This document shows positions 16,738 to 24,542 of a DNA stretch of 33,441 nucleotides, in pieces (the first letter of the stretch is position 1; each line of letters starts with the position of its first letter). The stretch spans positions 1-33,441 of the forward strand of contig CADECY010000104.1 of NCBI GenBank assembly GCA_902825945.1, read 5' to 3'. Below the pieces are notes generated by a model. The model saw only the letters and a list, made by a program, of their open reading frames with translations. It was not told where the DNA came from and searched no databases. The position numbers were made by a program, and so were the translations under genes. The stretch comes from an uncultured Acidobacteriota bacterium (GTDB lineage: Bacteria > Acidobacteriota > Terriglobia > Bryobacterales > Bryobacteraceae).

Positions 16738-17184
16738 ATGGAACAGGTCCTCTCGTCGCTACAGGCGCTGATCATCCGTGCGCTGCCGACGTTTTTCTTA
16801 GTCCTGATTCTGCACTTCTATCTGAAGGCAATGTTCTTCTCTCCCTTGGAGAAACTTCTCCAGGAGCGTAAGGACGCTACGACCGGCACGAAGAAGGCAG
16901 CCGAAGAGGCTTTGGCGAAGGCTGAAGCGAAGGCCGCCGAATACGAGTCGAAGATCCGCGATGCACGCGGCCAGATCTACAAGGAGCAGGAGGCGATACG
17001 CGCCCGGTTCCGGCAGGATCAGGCCGATCAGGTTGCCGAAGCGCGATCGAAATCCGTCGCTCAGGTCCGCGAATTCCGCAATCAGCTCGATGGCGAAATC
17101 GCGGCCGCCAAAGCCGGACTTGCCATTCAGTCAGAAGCTCTCGCCGAGCAGATATCCAGGTCGATTCTCGCCGGGAGAGCTTAG
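16738..17184 (+). CDS. atpF: F-type ATP synthase b-type (b/b') peripheral-stalk subunit
   Basis: The 148-residue protein has one N-terminal membrane helix (about 11-34, PTFFLVLILHFYLKAMFF), then PLEKLLQERKDAT and a long charged, Ala/Glu/Lys-rich coiled coil to the C-terminus. That is the architecture of b-type subunits that tie Fo to F1 in the peripheral stalk. It lacks a signal peptide and is shorter than the second b-like protein encoded next, so the two probably form a b/b' heterodimer. No strong ribosome site precedes the ATG. The stop overlaps the next start by one base. Which of the two is b and which b' is not settled by sequence. Confidence 0.85.
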   Translation: MEQVLSSLQALIIRALPTFFLVLILHFYLKAMFFSPLEKLLQERKDATTGTKKAAEEALAKAEAKAAEYESKIRDARGQIYKEQEAIRARFRQDQADQVAEARSKSVAQVREFRNQLDGEIAAAKAGLAIQSEALAEQISRSILAGRA

Positions 17185-17795
17185 TGAAGCGAATCTTACT
17201 TGCCCTAGTCCTGACCCTCCCCGTTGCCGTCGCGCAAGAGCACGGTCAATCCGGTGGTGCCTCGCATGGCGACGCCGCGAGCCATGGCGGCGGCGGTGGC
17301 GAACATCATGACGACAGCCTCGGCATGCTGAAGTGGATCAACTTCGGCATCCTGGCCGCGATCATCGGTTGGGCGGTCATGAAGAACGCCGGCCCCTTCT
17401 TCGCGGGCCGCTCGGCGGAGATCCGGAAGTCGCTCGAGGACGCGCAAAAACTCAAGCGCGATTCGGAAGCTCGCGCCGCCGCGATCGAAAAGCGAATCGC
17501 TTCGCTGAGCGAGGAAGTGGCCGCGATCCGGAACGATTCGAAGAAGGAAATGGAAGCCGAGGCGGACCGCGTCAAAGTGGAAACCGTCCGCATGCTCGAA
17601 CGGATGCAGGAGTCCGCCAAGCAGGAAATGGCTTCGATGACCAAGCAGGCCCAAGCCGAGTTGAAGCAGCACGCCGCCTCGCTTTCGCTGGACTTGGCCG
17701 AGCAGAAGTTGAAAGCCCGCCTCGACGGCGGCGCGCAAGGCACGCTCGTCTCGAACTTCCTGAACAACCTCCGGCGCGGCGCCTCACACAACTGA
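17184..17795 (+). CDS. atpF: F-type ATP synthase b-type subunit with signal peptide and His/Gly-rich N-terminal extension
   Basis: Translation starts at a GTG whose first base is the last base of the previous TAG. The 203-residue protein opens with a signal-like helix (MKRILLALVLTLPVAVAQ), then a 25-residue His/Gly/Ser-rich stretch (about 19-45). A membrane helix (about 48-66, MLKWINFGILAAIIGWAVM) and a long stalk coiled coil (about 72-185) follow. If the signal is cleaved, the His-rich segment would lie in the periplasm, which is unusual for subunit b but seen in some Acidobacteriota-type ATP synthases. It is followed by atpH after three bases. Confidence 0.85.
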   Translation: MKRILLALVLTLPVAVAQEHGQSGGASHGDAASHGGGGGEHHDDSLGMLKWINFGILAAIIGWAVMKNAGPFFAGRSAEIRKSLEDAQKLKRDSEARAAAIEKRIASLSEEVAAIRNDSKKEMEAEADRVKVETVRMLERMQESAKQEMASMTKQAQAELKQHAASLSLDLAEQKLKARLDGGAQGTLVSNFLNNLRRGASHN

Positions 17796-17798
17796 TCT

Positions 17799-18353
17799 AT
17801 GTCACTGGCTGTTGCTAACCGATACGCGAGAGTTCTGGCCGATGTGGTGTTGTCCACCGGCAGCGGAATCGAACCCGCCGCGGCGATCTCGCAGCTTCAA
17901 CAGTTCAGCGGACTTCTGCACGGTTCGATCGATCTGCGGAACGTTCTTCTTTCGCCCGCCGTTTCCCCCGCGCGCAAACGCGACGTCGCAGGAAATCTTG
18001 CGGACCAACTCGGCCTGCACCGCGTGCTGAAGAACTTTCTGTGGGTGATGATCGACCACCGGCGGACCTCGCAAATGACCGAGATCGCTTCCTCGTTCGA
18101 AACAGTGATCGACGAGCGTCTCGGCCGTGTCCGCGCCCAAGTTTCTTCCGCGGCGGATCTTCAACCGGAACAGCGCGCCCAGATCGAAACCGAACTGGCG
18201 CGGCTGACCGGAAAACAGGTCCGCTGCGAGTTCTTCGTGGATCCCGGATTGATGGGTGGCGTCTCCGCCCGCATCGGGTCCACCATCTACGACGGTTCGG
18301 TGCGCGGGCAGTTGGCCGCGCTGCGCGGCCGTATGTCGACCTCGAGAGCATAA
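17799..18353 (+). CDS. atpH: F-type ATP synthase delta subunit
   Basis: The 184-residue protein has the OSCP/delta signature start LAVANRYARVLADVVL, which forms the N-terminal helical bundle. It also has the conserved C-terminal portion (FFVDPGLMGGVSARIGSTIYDGSVRGQLAALR) that matches the family hallmark (vDpsLiGGvvvriGd...DgSvrgrL). The subunit links the b stalk to the top of the alpha3beta3 hexamer. Length and position between the b subunits and atpA are standard. Confidence 0.94.
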   Translation: MSLAVANRYARVLADVVLSTGSGIEPAAAISQLQQFSGLLHGSIDLRNVLLSPAVSPARKRDVAGNLADQLGLHRVLKNFLWVMIDHRRTSQMTEIASSFETVIDERLGRVRAQVSSAADLQPEQRAQIETELARLTGKQVRCEFFVDPGLMGGVSARIGSTIYDGSVRGQLAALRGRMSTSRA

Positions 18354-18368
18354 AGGTTTCTATCAAAG

Positions 18369-19889
18369 ATGGCCCAGGTTACTGCTGATGAAGTAGCGCG
18401 CGTACTGCGCCAGGAGATCGAGAATTACGAAGCGGCCGTGAATGTCGCCGAAGTCGGATCGGTGATCTCGGTGGGCGACGGTATCGCCCGCATCCACGGA
18501 CTCGAAAATGTCATGGCCGGCGAACTCATCGAGTTGCCCCATGGCGTGACCGGCATCGCTCTGAACCTCGAAGAGGATCAGGTGGGCGCCGTGCTCATGG
18601 GCGAGTTCAACAAGGTTCGCGAGGGCGATGAAGTGCGCCGCACGGGCCGCATCATGTCGGTTCCGGCCGGCAAGGCGATGGTCGGACGCGTGGTGAACGC
18701 GCTCGGCGAGCCGATCGATGGCAAGGGGCCGATTGCCGCTTCCGAGTTCAGCCCGATCGAACGTCTGGCGCCTGGTGTCGTTCACCGTCAACCGGTGAAA
18801 GAGCCGATGCAGACCGGCATCAAGGCGATCGACTCGATGATTCCCGTCGGCCGCGGCCAGCGCGAGTTGATCATCGGCGACCGCCAGACCGGTAAGACCG
18901 CCATCGCGCTCGACACGATCATCAATCAAAAGGGCGGCGACATGATTTGTATCTATGTCGCGATCGGCCAGAAGCGGTCGACCGTCGCCCAGGTAGTGAA
19001 GACGCTCGAAGACAACGGCGCCATGGAGTACACGATCGTGGTGGCCGCGACGGCCTCCGATCCCGCTCCGATGCAGTACCTCGCTCCGTTCTCGGGCTGC
19101 GCGATCGGTGAGTACTTCCGCGATCGCAGTGGCCACGTGCTCTGCATCTACGACGATCTTTCCAAGCACGCCGCCGCGTATCGCGAGATCTCGCTGCTGC
19201 TGCGCCGTCCGCCGGGACGCGAAGCGTATCCTGGCGACGTGTTCTACCTTCACAGCCGCCTGCTCGAACGCGCCGCCAAGCTCAGCGCCGAAAAGGGCGG
19301 CGGATCGCTCACCGCGCTGCCGTTCATCGAAACGCAGGCCGGTGACGTTTCGGCTTACATTCCCACCAACGTGATCTCGATTACCGACGGCCAGATCTTC
19401 CTGGAAGCGGACATGTTCAACAGCAATGTCCGTCCCGCCGTAAACGTCGGAATCTCGGTCAGCCGCGTCGGCGGCAACGCGCAGATCAAGGCGATGCGTC
19501 AGGTCGCGGGCTCGCTCCGTCTGGAGCTTGCGCAGTACCGGGCGCTCGCCGCGTTCGCGCAATTCGGGTCTGACCTCGACAAAGCCTCGCAGCAACAGCT
19601 CACCCGCGGCAGCCGCCTCACGGAGTTGTTGAAGCAGGCTCAGTACACGCCGATGCCGGTGGAGAAACAGGTTCTGTCGATCTTCGCGGGCGTCAACGGC
19701 TTCTGCGACGATCTGGCGCTCGACAAGGTGCGCCCCTTCGAAGCCGAGATGCAGCGCTACATCGAGAATGCGCATCCGGGCATTCTGGCCGAGATCCGCG
19801 AAAAGAAGGCGATCAGCGACGACCTGAAAGCCAAGATGACTTCGGCGATCAAGGAATTCAAAGACCGGTTTACGGCCGAGCGCAAGTAA
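18369..19889 (+). CDS. atpA: F-type ATP synthase alpha subunit
   Basis: The full-length protein (506 residues) has the non-catalytic nucleotide site P-loop GDRQTGKT (170-177). IYVAIGQKRSTVAQVV and the Arg-bearing VGISVSRVGGNAQIKAMRQVAG segment near the alpha/beta interface are both intact. The N-terminal region (residues 1-20) has the helix that contacts delta. An AAAGG lies about 11 bases before the ATG. The C-terminal helical domain is complete. Nothing odd is seen. The large open frame on the opposite strand is a composition shadow. Confidence 0.98.
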   Translation: MAQVTADEVARVLRQEIENYEAAVNVAEVGSVISVGDGIARIHGLENVMAGELIELPHGVTGIALNLEEDQVGAVLMGEFNKVREGDEVRRTGRIMSVPAGKAMVGRVVNALGEPIDGKGPIAASEFSPIERLAPGVVHRQPVKEPMQTGIKAIDSMIPVGRGQRELIIGDRQTGKTAIALDTIINQKGGDMICIYVAIGQKRSTVAQVVKTLEDNGAMEYTIVVAATASDPAPMQYLAPFSGCAIGEYFRDRSGHVLCIYDDLSKHAAAYREISLLLRRPPGREAYPGDVFYLHSRLLERAAKLSAEKGGGSLTALPFIETQAGDVSAYIPTNVISITDGQIFLEADMFNSNVRPAVNVGISVSRVGGNAQIKAMRQVAGSLRLELAQYRALAAFAQFGSDLDKASQQQLTRGSRLTELLKQAQYTPMPVEKQVLSIFAGVNGFCDDLALDKVRPFEAEMQRYIENAHPGILAEIREKKAISDDLKAKMTSAIKEFKDRFTAERK

Positions 19890-19901
19890 CAGGTCTGAAC
19901 C

Positions 19902-20762
19902 ATGCCCTCGCTTATCGATTTCCGGCGCCGGATACGGTCTGTCAAAAACACGCAACAGATCACCAAGGCCATGAAAATGGTCGCGGCGGCGCGGCTGCGC
20001 AAGGCGCAGGAACGCGTGGTGGCGGCGCGCCCCTACGCGCGCATGCTCGAGCGAATGCTCGCGAACGTGGCCGGCGCAACCACCGGGACCGACGCCGCGG
20101 CCGAACAGCCGCTGCTCGCGGTTCGCGCCGAAAAGCGCATCGTGCTGGTGCTCGTCACCGCCGACCGCGGCTTGGCGGGAGCGTTCAACACCAACCTGAT
20201 CAAGGCCGCCAACGAGTTCCTCCGCATTCACGCGGGCAAGGGAATCGAGATGGAAGCCGTCGGCCGGAAGGCCCGCGATTTTTACAAACGCCGTGACGGA
20301 TTGGTGGTGGGCGAACTCGTGGGAGTCTCGGAAAAGCCCACGCTGGCCAATGCGCAGCGGCTTGCCGCCAAACTAAGCGATCGCTTCGCCAAGGGCGAGA
20401 TCGACGCGGTCTACCTGATCTACAACGAGTTCAAGAGCGTGCTGTCGCAGAAGCTCACCGAGGTCCGGTTGCTGCCGGTCGCGGTGGACGCCAATGAAGC
20501 GCCAGCCGACTATATCTACGAGGAGCCGCCCGCTCAACTGCTGAGTTCGCTGGTTCCGAGTTACGTCGAAACCATGATTTATCGCGCAATGCTCGAATCG
20601 GCCGCGTCCGAATTCGCCGCGCGTATGACCGCAATGGACGCCGCCACGTCGAACGCTTCCGACGTGATCGAACGGCTGACCCTTCACATGAACCGGGTCC
20701 GCCAGGCGAGCATCACCAGGGAAATCATCGAAGTGGTAAGCGGAGCGTCGGCGCTCGACTAA
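19902..20762 (+). CDS. atpG: F-type ATP synthase gamma subunit
   Basis: The 286-residue protein carries both terminal coiled-coil helices of the rotor shaft. The N-terminus (DFRRRIRSVKNTQQITKAMKMVAAARLRKAQ) is textbook. The C-terminus has ESAASEFAARMTAMDAATSNASDVIERLTLHMNRVRQASITREIIEVVSGASAL, the most conserved part of the family. The central Rossmann-like domain includes LVTADRGLAGAFNTN. The gene lies between atpA and atpD in the usual order with short gaps. Confidence 0.97.
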   Translation: MPSLIDFRRRIRSVKNTQQITKAMKMVAAARLRKAQERVVAARPYARMLERMLANVAGATTGTDAAAEQPLLAVRAEKRIVLVLVTADRGLAGAFNTNLIKAANEFLRIHAGKGIEMEAVGRKARDFYKRRDGLVVGELVGVSEKPTLANAQRLAAKLSDRFAKGEIDAVYLIYNEFKSVLSQKLTEVRLLPVAVDANEAPADYIYEEPPAQLLSSLVPSYVETMIYRAMLESAASEFAARMTAMDAATSNASDVIERLTLHMNRVRQASITREIIEVVSGASALD

Positions 20763-20789
20763 GAGCGCGCCCCGCGGGAGTCAATACCC

Positions 20790-22229
20790 ATGAGCACACT
20801 AGTTGGCAAAGTAATTCAGGTGTCCGGACCCGCCGTGGACGCGCAGTTTCCAGAAGGGCAACTGCCGGTCATCCGGACCGCGGTGCGGATCACCAGTGAA
20901 GGTTTCACCGTACCCGATCCGATCGACATCATCTGCGAAGTGGCGCAACACATCGGTGAGAGCCGCGTGCGCATGATCGCGCTGCAGCCGACCGAAGGTC
21001 TGGTTCGCGGCATGAAGGCGCAGAGCCTCGGCGAGCCAGTATCCGTGCCGGTGGGCCCGCAGACGCTCGGCCGCGTGCTCAACGTCATCGGCGAACCGGT
21101 GGACGAGAAGGGCCCGGTCGCGACAGCCAAGCGTTATCCGATTCACCGTCCGGCGCCGAGCTTCGAAGAACAGTCGACCGAACTGCAGATGTTCGAAACG
21201 GGCATCAAGGTCATCGATCTCCTCGAGCCCTACCTCAAGGGCGGAAAGATCGGCCTGTTCGGCGGCGCGGGCGTCGGCAAGACCGTCGTCATCATGGAGC
21301 TCATCAACAACCTCGCGATGCACCACGGCGGTGTTTCGGTGTTCGCGGGCGTGGGGGAACGGACCCGTGAAGGAAACGACCTCTGGCTCGAGTTCCAGGA
21401 ATCGAAAGTTATCGATCCCGATGACTACACCAAGTCCAAGGCCGCGCTCATCTACGGACAGATGACCGAGCCGCCCGGGGCGCGTCTCCGCGTCGGACTG
21501 ACCGGCCTCACCGTCGCCGAGTACTTCCGCGACGAAGAAGGCCAGGACGTGCTCCTGTTCATCGACAACGTGTTCCGCTTCACGCAGGCCGGCTCGGAAG
21601 TGTCGGCACTGCTCGGCCGTATGCCTTCGGCCGTCGGTTACCAGCCGAACCTCGCCACCGAAATGGGCGAAATGCAGGAACGCATCACGTCGACCAAGAA
21701 GGGTTCGATCACCTCGGTGCAGGCCATCTACGTGCCCGCCGACGACTACACCGATCCCGCCCCGGCCACGACGTTCGCCCACTTGGACGCGACCACCAAT
21801 CTTTCCCGCGACATCGCCGCGCTCGGCATCTATCCCGCCGTCGATCCGCTCGCTTCCACCTCGCGCATTCTCGATCCGCGCATCATCGGCGACGATCATT
21901 ACACGACCGCTCAGCGCGTGAAGCAGACGTTGCAGCGCTACAAAGATCTGCAGGACATCATCGCGATTCTCGGTATCGACGAACTTTCCGAAGAAGACAA
22001 GCTCAGCGTCTCTCGCGCACGCAAGATCCAGCGCTTCCTGTCGCAGCCGTTCCACGTCGCCGAGCAGTTCACGGGCTTCAAAGGCAAGTACGTGAAGCTC
22101 GCCGAATCCATCAAGGGCTTCAAGGAAATCTGCGACGGCAAACACGACGACCTTCCCGAACAGGCCTTCTACATGAAGGGCACCATCGACGAAGTGCTCG
22201 AAGCGGCCGCGAAGATGAAGCAGGCGTAG
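20790..22229 (+). CDS. atpD: F-type ATP synthase beta subunit (catalytic)
   Basis: The 479-residue protein has the catalytic P-loop GGAGVGKT (158-165) and GVGERTREGNDLW with the catalytic Glu190. FIDNVFRFTQAGSEVSALLGRMPSAVGYQP, PADDYTDPAPATTFAHLDATT and the DELSEED loop (from residue 397) that transmits torque to gamma are all present. A GGGAG lies a few bases upstream of the ATG. All active-site elements are intact. The 517-codon open frame on the opposite strand is a shadow. Confidence 0.98.
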   Translation: MSTLVGKVIQVSGPAVDAQFPEGQLPVIRTAVRITSEGFTVPDPIDIICEVAQHIGESRVRMIALQPTEGLVRGMKAQSLGEPVSVPVGPQTLGRVLNVIGEPVDEKGPVATAKRYPIHRPAPSFEEQSTELQMFETGIKVIDLLEPYLKGGKIGLFGGAGVGKTVVIMELINNLAMHHGGVSVFAGVGERTREGNDLWLEFQESKVIDPDDYTKSKAALIYGQMTEPPGARLRVGLTGLTVAEYFRDEEGQDVLLFIDNVFRFTQAGSEVSALLGRMPSAVGYQPNLATEMGEMQERITSTKKGSITSVQAIYVPADDYTDPAPATTFAHLDATTNLSRDIAALGIYPAVDPLASTSRILDPRIIGDDHYTTAQRVKQTLQRYKDLQDIIAILGIDELSEEDKLSVSRARKIQRFLSQPFHVAEQFTGFKGKYVKLAESIKGFKEICDGKHDDLPEQAFYMKGTIDEVLEAAAKMKQA

Positions 22230-22235
22230 GCTGCC

Positions 22236-22664
22236 ATGGCGGCTCATTTCAAACTCGAGATCGCGACTCCGGAACGGGAGATCGTCCACGAGAACGTGAC
22301 GATGGCCTCGATCCCCGGCGAGCAGGGCTACCTCGGAATCCTGCCGGGCCACGCGCCGTTGCTATCGGAACTCGGCTACGGAGAGCTGACCTACACGCTC
22401 GTCAACGGCCAGAAGCGGACGATCGGCGTCCATGGCGGCTACTGCGAGGTTTATCCAAGCGGGGTTCGGGTGCTGGCCAAGCAGGCCGAGCATCCGAACG
22501 AGATCGATGCCAAGCGGGCGGAACTGGCGCTGAAGCGGGCGAACGATCGTTTGCTGAATCCGGCTCCAGGCGTGGATATCGCTCGGGCGCTGAATGCGGC
22601 GCGGCGGGCGAAGGCTCGGATGGAGCTGGCGAAGTACGCGGGTGTCGCTCCCCCGAGGGAGTAG
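22236..22664 (+). CDS. atpC: F-type ATP synthase epsilon subunit
   Basis: The 142-residue protein has the N-terminal beta sandwich (FKLEIATPEREIVHENVTMASIPGEQGYLGILPGHAPLLSELGYGEL) and a C-terminal two-helix part rich in Ala, Arg and Lys (ELALKRANDRLL ... RAKARMELAKYA). Both are as expected for the rotor subunit that can inhibit ATP hydrolysis. It starts seven bases after atpD and ends the operon. Its stop lies only seven bases from the stop of the convergent dGTPase gene. Confidence 0.95.
   Translation: MAAHFKLEIATPEREIVHENVTMASIPGEQGYLGILPGHAPLLSELGYGELTYTLVNGQKRTIGVHGGYCEVYPSGVRVLAKQAEHPNEIDAKRAELALKRANDRLLNPAPGVDIARALNAARRAKARMELAKYAGVAPPRE
22648..22661. terminator. Short hairpin at the end of atpC, possible weak bidirectional terminator
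   Basis: CTCCC and GGGAG (22648-22652 and 22657-22661) form a five-pair GC stem with a CCGA loop, extendable by one G-U pair. It sits at the junction of the convergent atpC and dGTPase genes, where a terminator is expected. There is no T-tract on either strand, so intrinsic termination is doubtful. Confidence 0.3.
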
Positions 22665-22671
22665 GCCGGGA

Positions 22672-23966
22672 TCAGTCGATTCCGCGTCCTGTGAACGCGG
22701 CATATGTGGCGAGCACTTCGCGTTCCGTCATTCCAGACACGTAGTCCGCGACGATGCGTGTGATTCGGTTGCGCTCTCCGGCTGCCCGGCGAATCTGTTC
22801 GCCATAGAAAGGCGGAAAGACGTTTCGATGCCTATCGACCGAGGCGGACGCGTAGTCGTGAAGCACCTCGACCACTTTCCGGATCGCGTGCTCCTGCCCT
22901 TCCTGGTGAGCACCCAGGTCGCTGCGAAGAATGACGTAGTGCCACGTCAATTGTTTCAGCATCGCGATCTCGTCTCGCGCCCATGGTGCGATTGTGACGG
23001 CCGATGTCCCGCCCGGAGTCAGCTTGATCGCCTCCACATACTCGGAGATGAAAGACGTCGTCAACTGCCACACAGCGTGCCTCTGCTCCCGCGAACCATC
23101 GTACCGGCGATCGAGAGGCACGAATGTCATGATGTCGTTGAATGCGGCTTCCAGATCTTGCCGCCGGCGGGCAAGGCCTCCCTCCCTGTCGAAGACTTCC
23201 TCCAAGAACGCGCCGCGGTCCTTCGATTCCGGTTGCGCCAGCCGGTCGAGCGGAACCTGCCCGCGCAATAAAAGTCGAGCATGTCATGGACCGAGTAGGT
23301 GATGTCGTCCGCCCAGTCCATCGGTTCAACTTCCACACTCTTCACGTTCGCGGGGTAGGGCTGATCCCTCCGCACCCACTCGAACAGTTCCCGCTCTGAT
23401 TCATAGGCGCCCCATTTGCCTGGTTTCCCCGAATTCTGTCCATGGAGCCAGGGATACTTCAAAATGCCATTGAGGGTTGCGCGGGTAAGGTTCAGGCCAT
23501 CGATCGGATCAGCAGCGTCCGGACCGAATGCGTCACCGGTGGCAAGACTAGAGACAATGCGGAATGACTGAGCGTTACCCTCAAAGCCGTCACCCAGCCC
23601 CCCCTTCCGGCAGAGATCATTGAGAGCCTTCTCGGCCAAGTGGCCGAACGGCGGATGTCCCAGCTCGTGAGCCAAACCTGCTGCCTCAGCCGCGTCAGGA
23701 TCAAGGCCGCCCAGCGCCTCGGATTCGTCCATCTGCTCCGCCAACAGTTTTTCGGCCATGCGCCTAGCCAACTGCGCCACTTTGAGCGAGTGCGTGAGGC
23801 GATTGTGGAGGGCATAGCCTTCGCGAGCGGGTACGACTTGAGTCACTTCCGCCAAACGGGCGAATGCACCCGAATACAGGACCCGGTCCCGGTCTATCTG
23901 CGCGGGGCGCCGATAGTCTTCGCGGCCCTCGCGGTAACGCCGTTCTTGCCGTACGCTCAATTTCAA
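22672..23966 (-). pseudogene. dgt: dGTPase-type (HD-superfamily) dNTP triphosphohydrolase, frameshifted
   Basis: Two overlapping frames make one protein. The first (from a TTG at 23966) carries IDRDRVLYSGAFARLAEVTQV, HNRLTHSLKVAQLARR, LAHELGHPPFGHLAE and ADDITYSVHDMLDFYCAG. The second continues QVPLDRLAQPE... to the stop at 22672. Adding one G to the GGG (CCC at 23260-23262 on the plus strand) joins them as FYCAGQVPLDRL, restoring about 431 residues. The family hydrolyses dNTPs, classically dGTP, to nucleoside and triphosphate. Oddly, the HD pair reads His-Glu (codon GAG) in this copy. The TTG start overlaps the stop of a small upstream gene, so the two are coupled. Whether the break is real or a read error cannot be told here. 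Confidence 0.85.
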
Positions 23967-24166
23967 GCCTGACTGGCGAGACGGACCTTACGCTCGGGCG
24001 TCCATTCCACCCGGCGCAACAGGATCAGCGACAACACCGCTGAGCGGACGTCCATCGTCGATTGCACGAAAGGACGCATTTCCTCGCTGAGCTCCGTCAC
24101 TGAGATGGCGCCTTGGCGGGTCCCCAACCTCTTCACGACTTCCGCTTGGACTTGAATAGCGCTCAT
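23963..24166 (-). CDS. Small winged-helix-like protein coupled to the dGTPase
   Basis: The product has 67 residues from the ATG at 24166; another in-frame ATG lies at 24175. The pattern is three helices (AIQVQAEVVKRLG, VTELSEEMRPFV, VRSAVLSLILL) and then a strand-turn-strand (RRVEWTPERKVRLA), which fits a winged helix-turn-helix. No close family is recognised. Its TGA overlaps the TTG start of the dGTPase gene (TTGA), so the two are translationally coupled and the protein may regulate or bind the dGTPase. It lies downstream of a VapB-like antitoxin and a PIN toxin stub on the same strand. Confidence 0.6.
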   Translation of the reverse strand: MSAIQVQAEVVKRLGTRQGAISVTELSEEMRPFVQSTMDVRSAVLSLILLRRVEWTPERKVRLASQA

Positions 24167-24240
24167 GGTCCTCATGATACAGAATTCTGGAACGATCGGC
24201 ACTCCCCTCAGCACAGGCCCATTCTCGACACGAAAACGAA

Positions 24241-24318
24241 TCACGATCGCTTGCCGGGACTACGCAGTTGAACAGCGTGAACGAGAATGTTGGTGTCGGC
24301 AAGGACCCGCTTCACCAT
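24241..24318 (-). pseudogene. Truncated PIN-domain toxin (VapC-like) remnant
   Basis: The ATG at 24318 overlaps the antitoxin stop by seven bases (ATGGTGA), the usual vapBC junction. The 25 codons read MVKRVLADTNILVHAVQLRS..., exactly the first strand of a PIN domain with its first catalytic Asp (LADTNILV). A TGA at 24243-24241 then ends it. Normal PIN toxins have about 130 residues with three or four acidic residues. I find no continuation in another frame before the next small gene starts at 24166, so the rest seems deleted. The stub cannot be an active RNase. Confidence 0.72.
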
Positions 24319-24524
24319 CGATCCGGATAGATATCCTGACGATTCGCGGCGTCCGCCACCGCCGGGGTGGGGCCAAGACTGTCAGCCCATTCCTCGAACT
24401 CTCGCTCCCATTGTTCGGAGCTCATTCGGTTCGCCGTGGCAGGAGGGTGCGATTTCCCGGTTGCCTCGGCATGGTCCGAATGTGCCCGAGCCACCTCGGG
24501 AAGGGCACCCAACGCGATCATCAT
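24312..24524 (-). CDS. VapB-like antitoxin
   Basis: The 70-residue protein starts at the ATG at 24524, preceded by GGAG at five bases and with an in-frame stop shortly upstream, so the start is firm. The C-terminal half reads SEQWEREFEEWADSLGP followed by NRQDIYPDRW. This is the toxin-binding tail pattern (W..EF..W.DS ... R.S/DIY.DR) seen in antitoxins paired with PIN toxins. The N-terminal half would be the DNA-binding part but shows no clear motif. The stop overlaps the start of a truncated PIN toxin. The gene starts 18 bases after the stop of the esterase-like gene on the same strand and may be read from that operon. Confidence 0.65.
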   Translation of the reverse strand: MMIALGALPEVARAHSDHAEATGKSHPPATANRMSSEQWEREFEEWADSLGPTPAVADAANRQDIYPDRW

Positions 24525-24542
24525 GACATCTCCACAATACAG

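Noticed and set aside
18363..20231. A 622-codon open frame on the minus strand opposite atpA and atpG.
   Set aside because: It is antisense to two certain ATP synthase genes, is rich in His, Arg, Asp and Leu as expected from the complement of GC-rich codons, and shows no family motif.
20799..22352. A 517-codon minus-strand frame opposite atpD.
   Set aside because: It is antisense to a complete beta-subunit gene, with no recognisable domain or credible start context.
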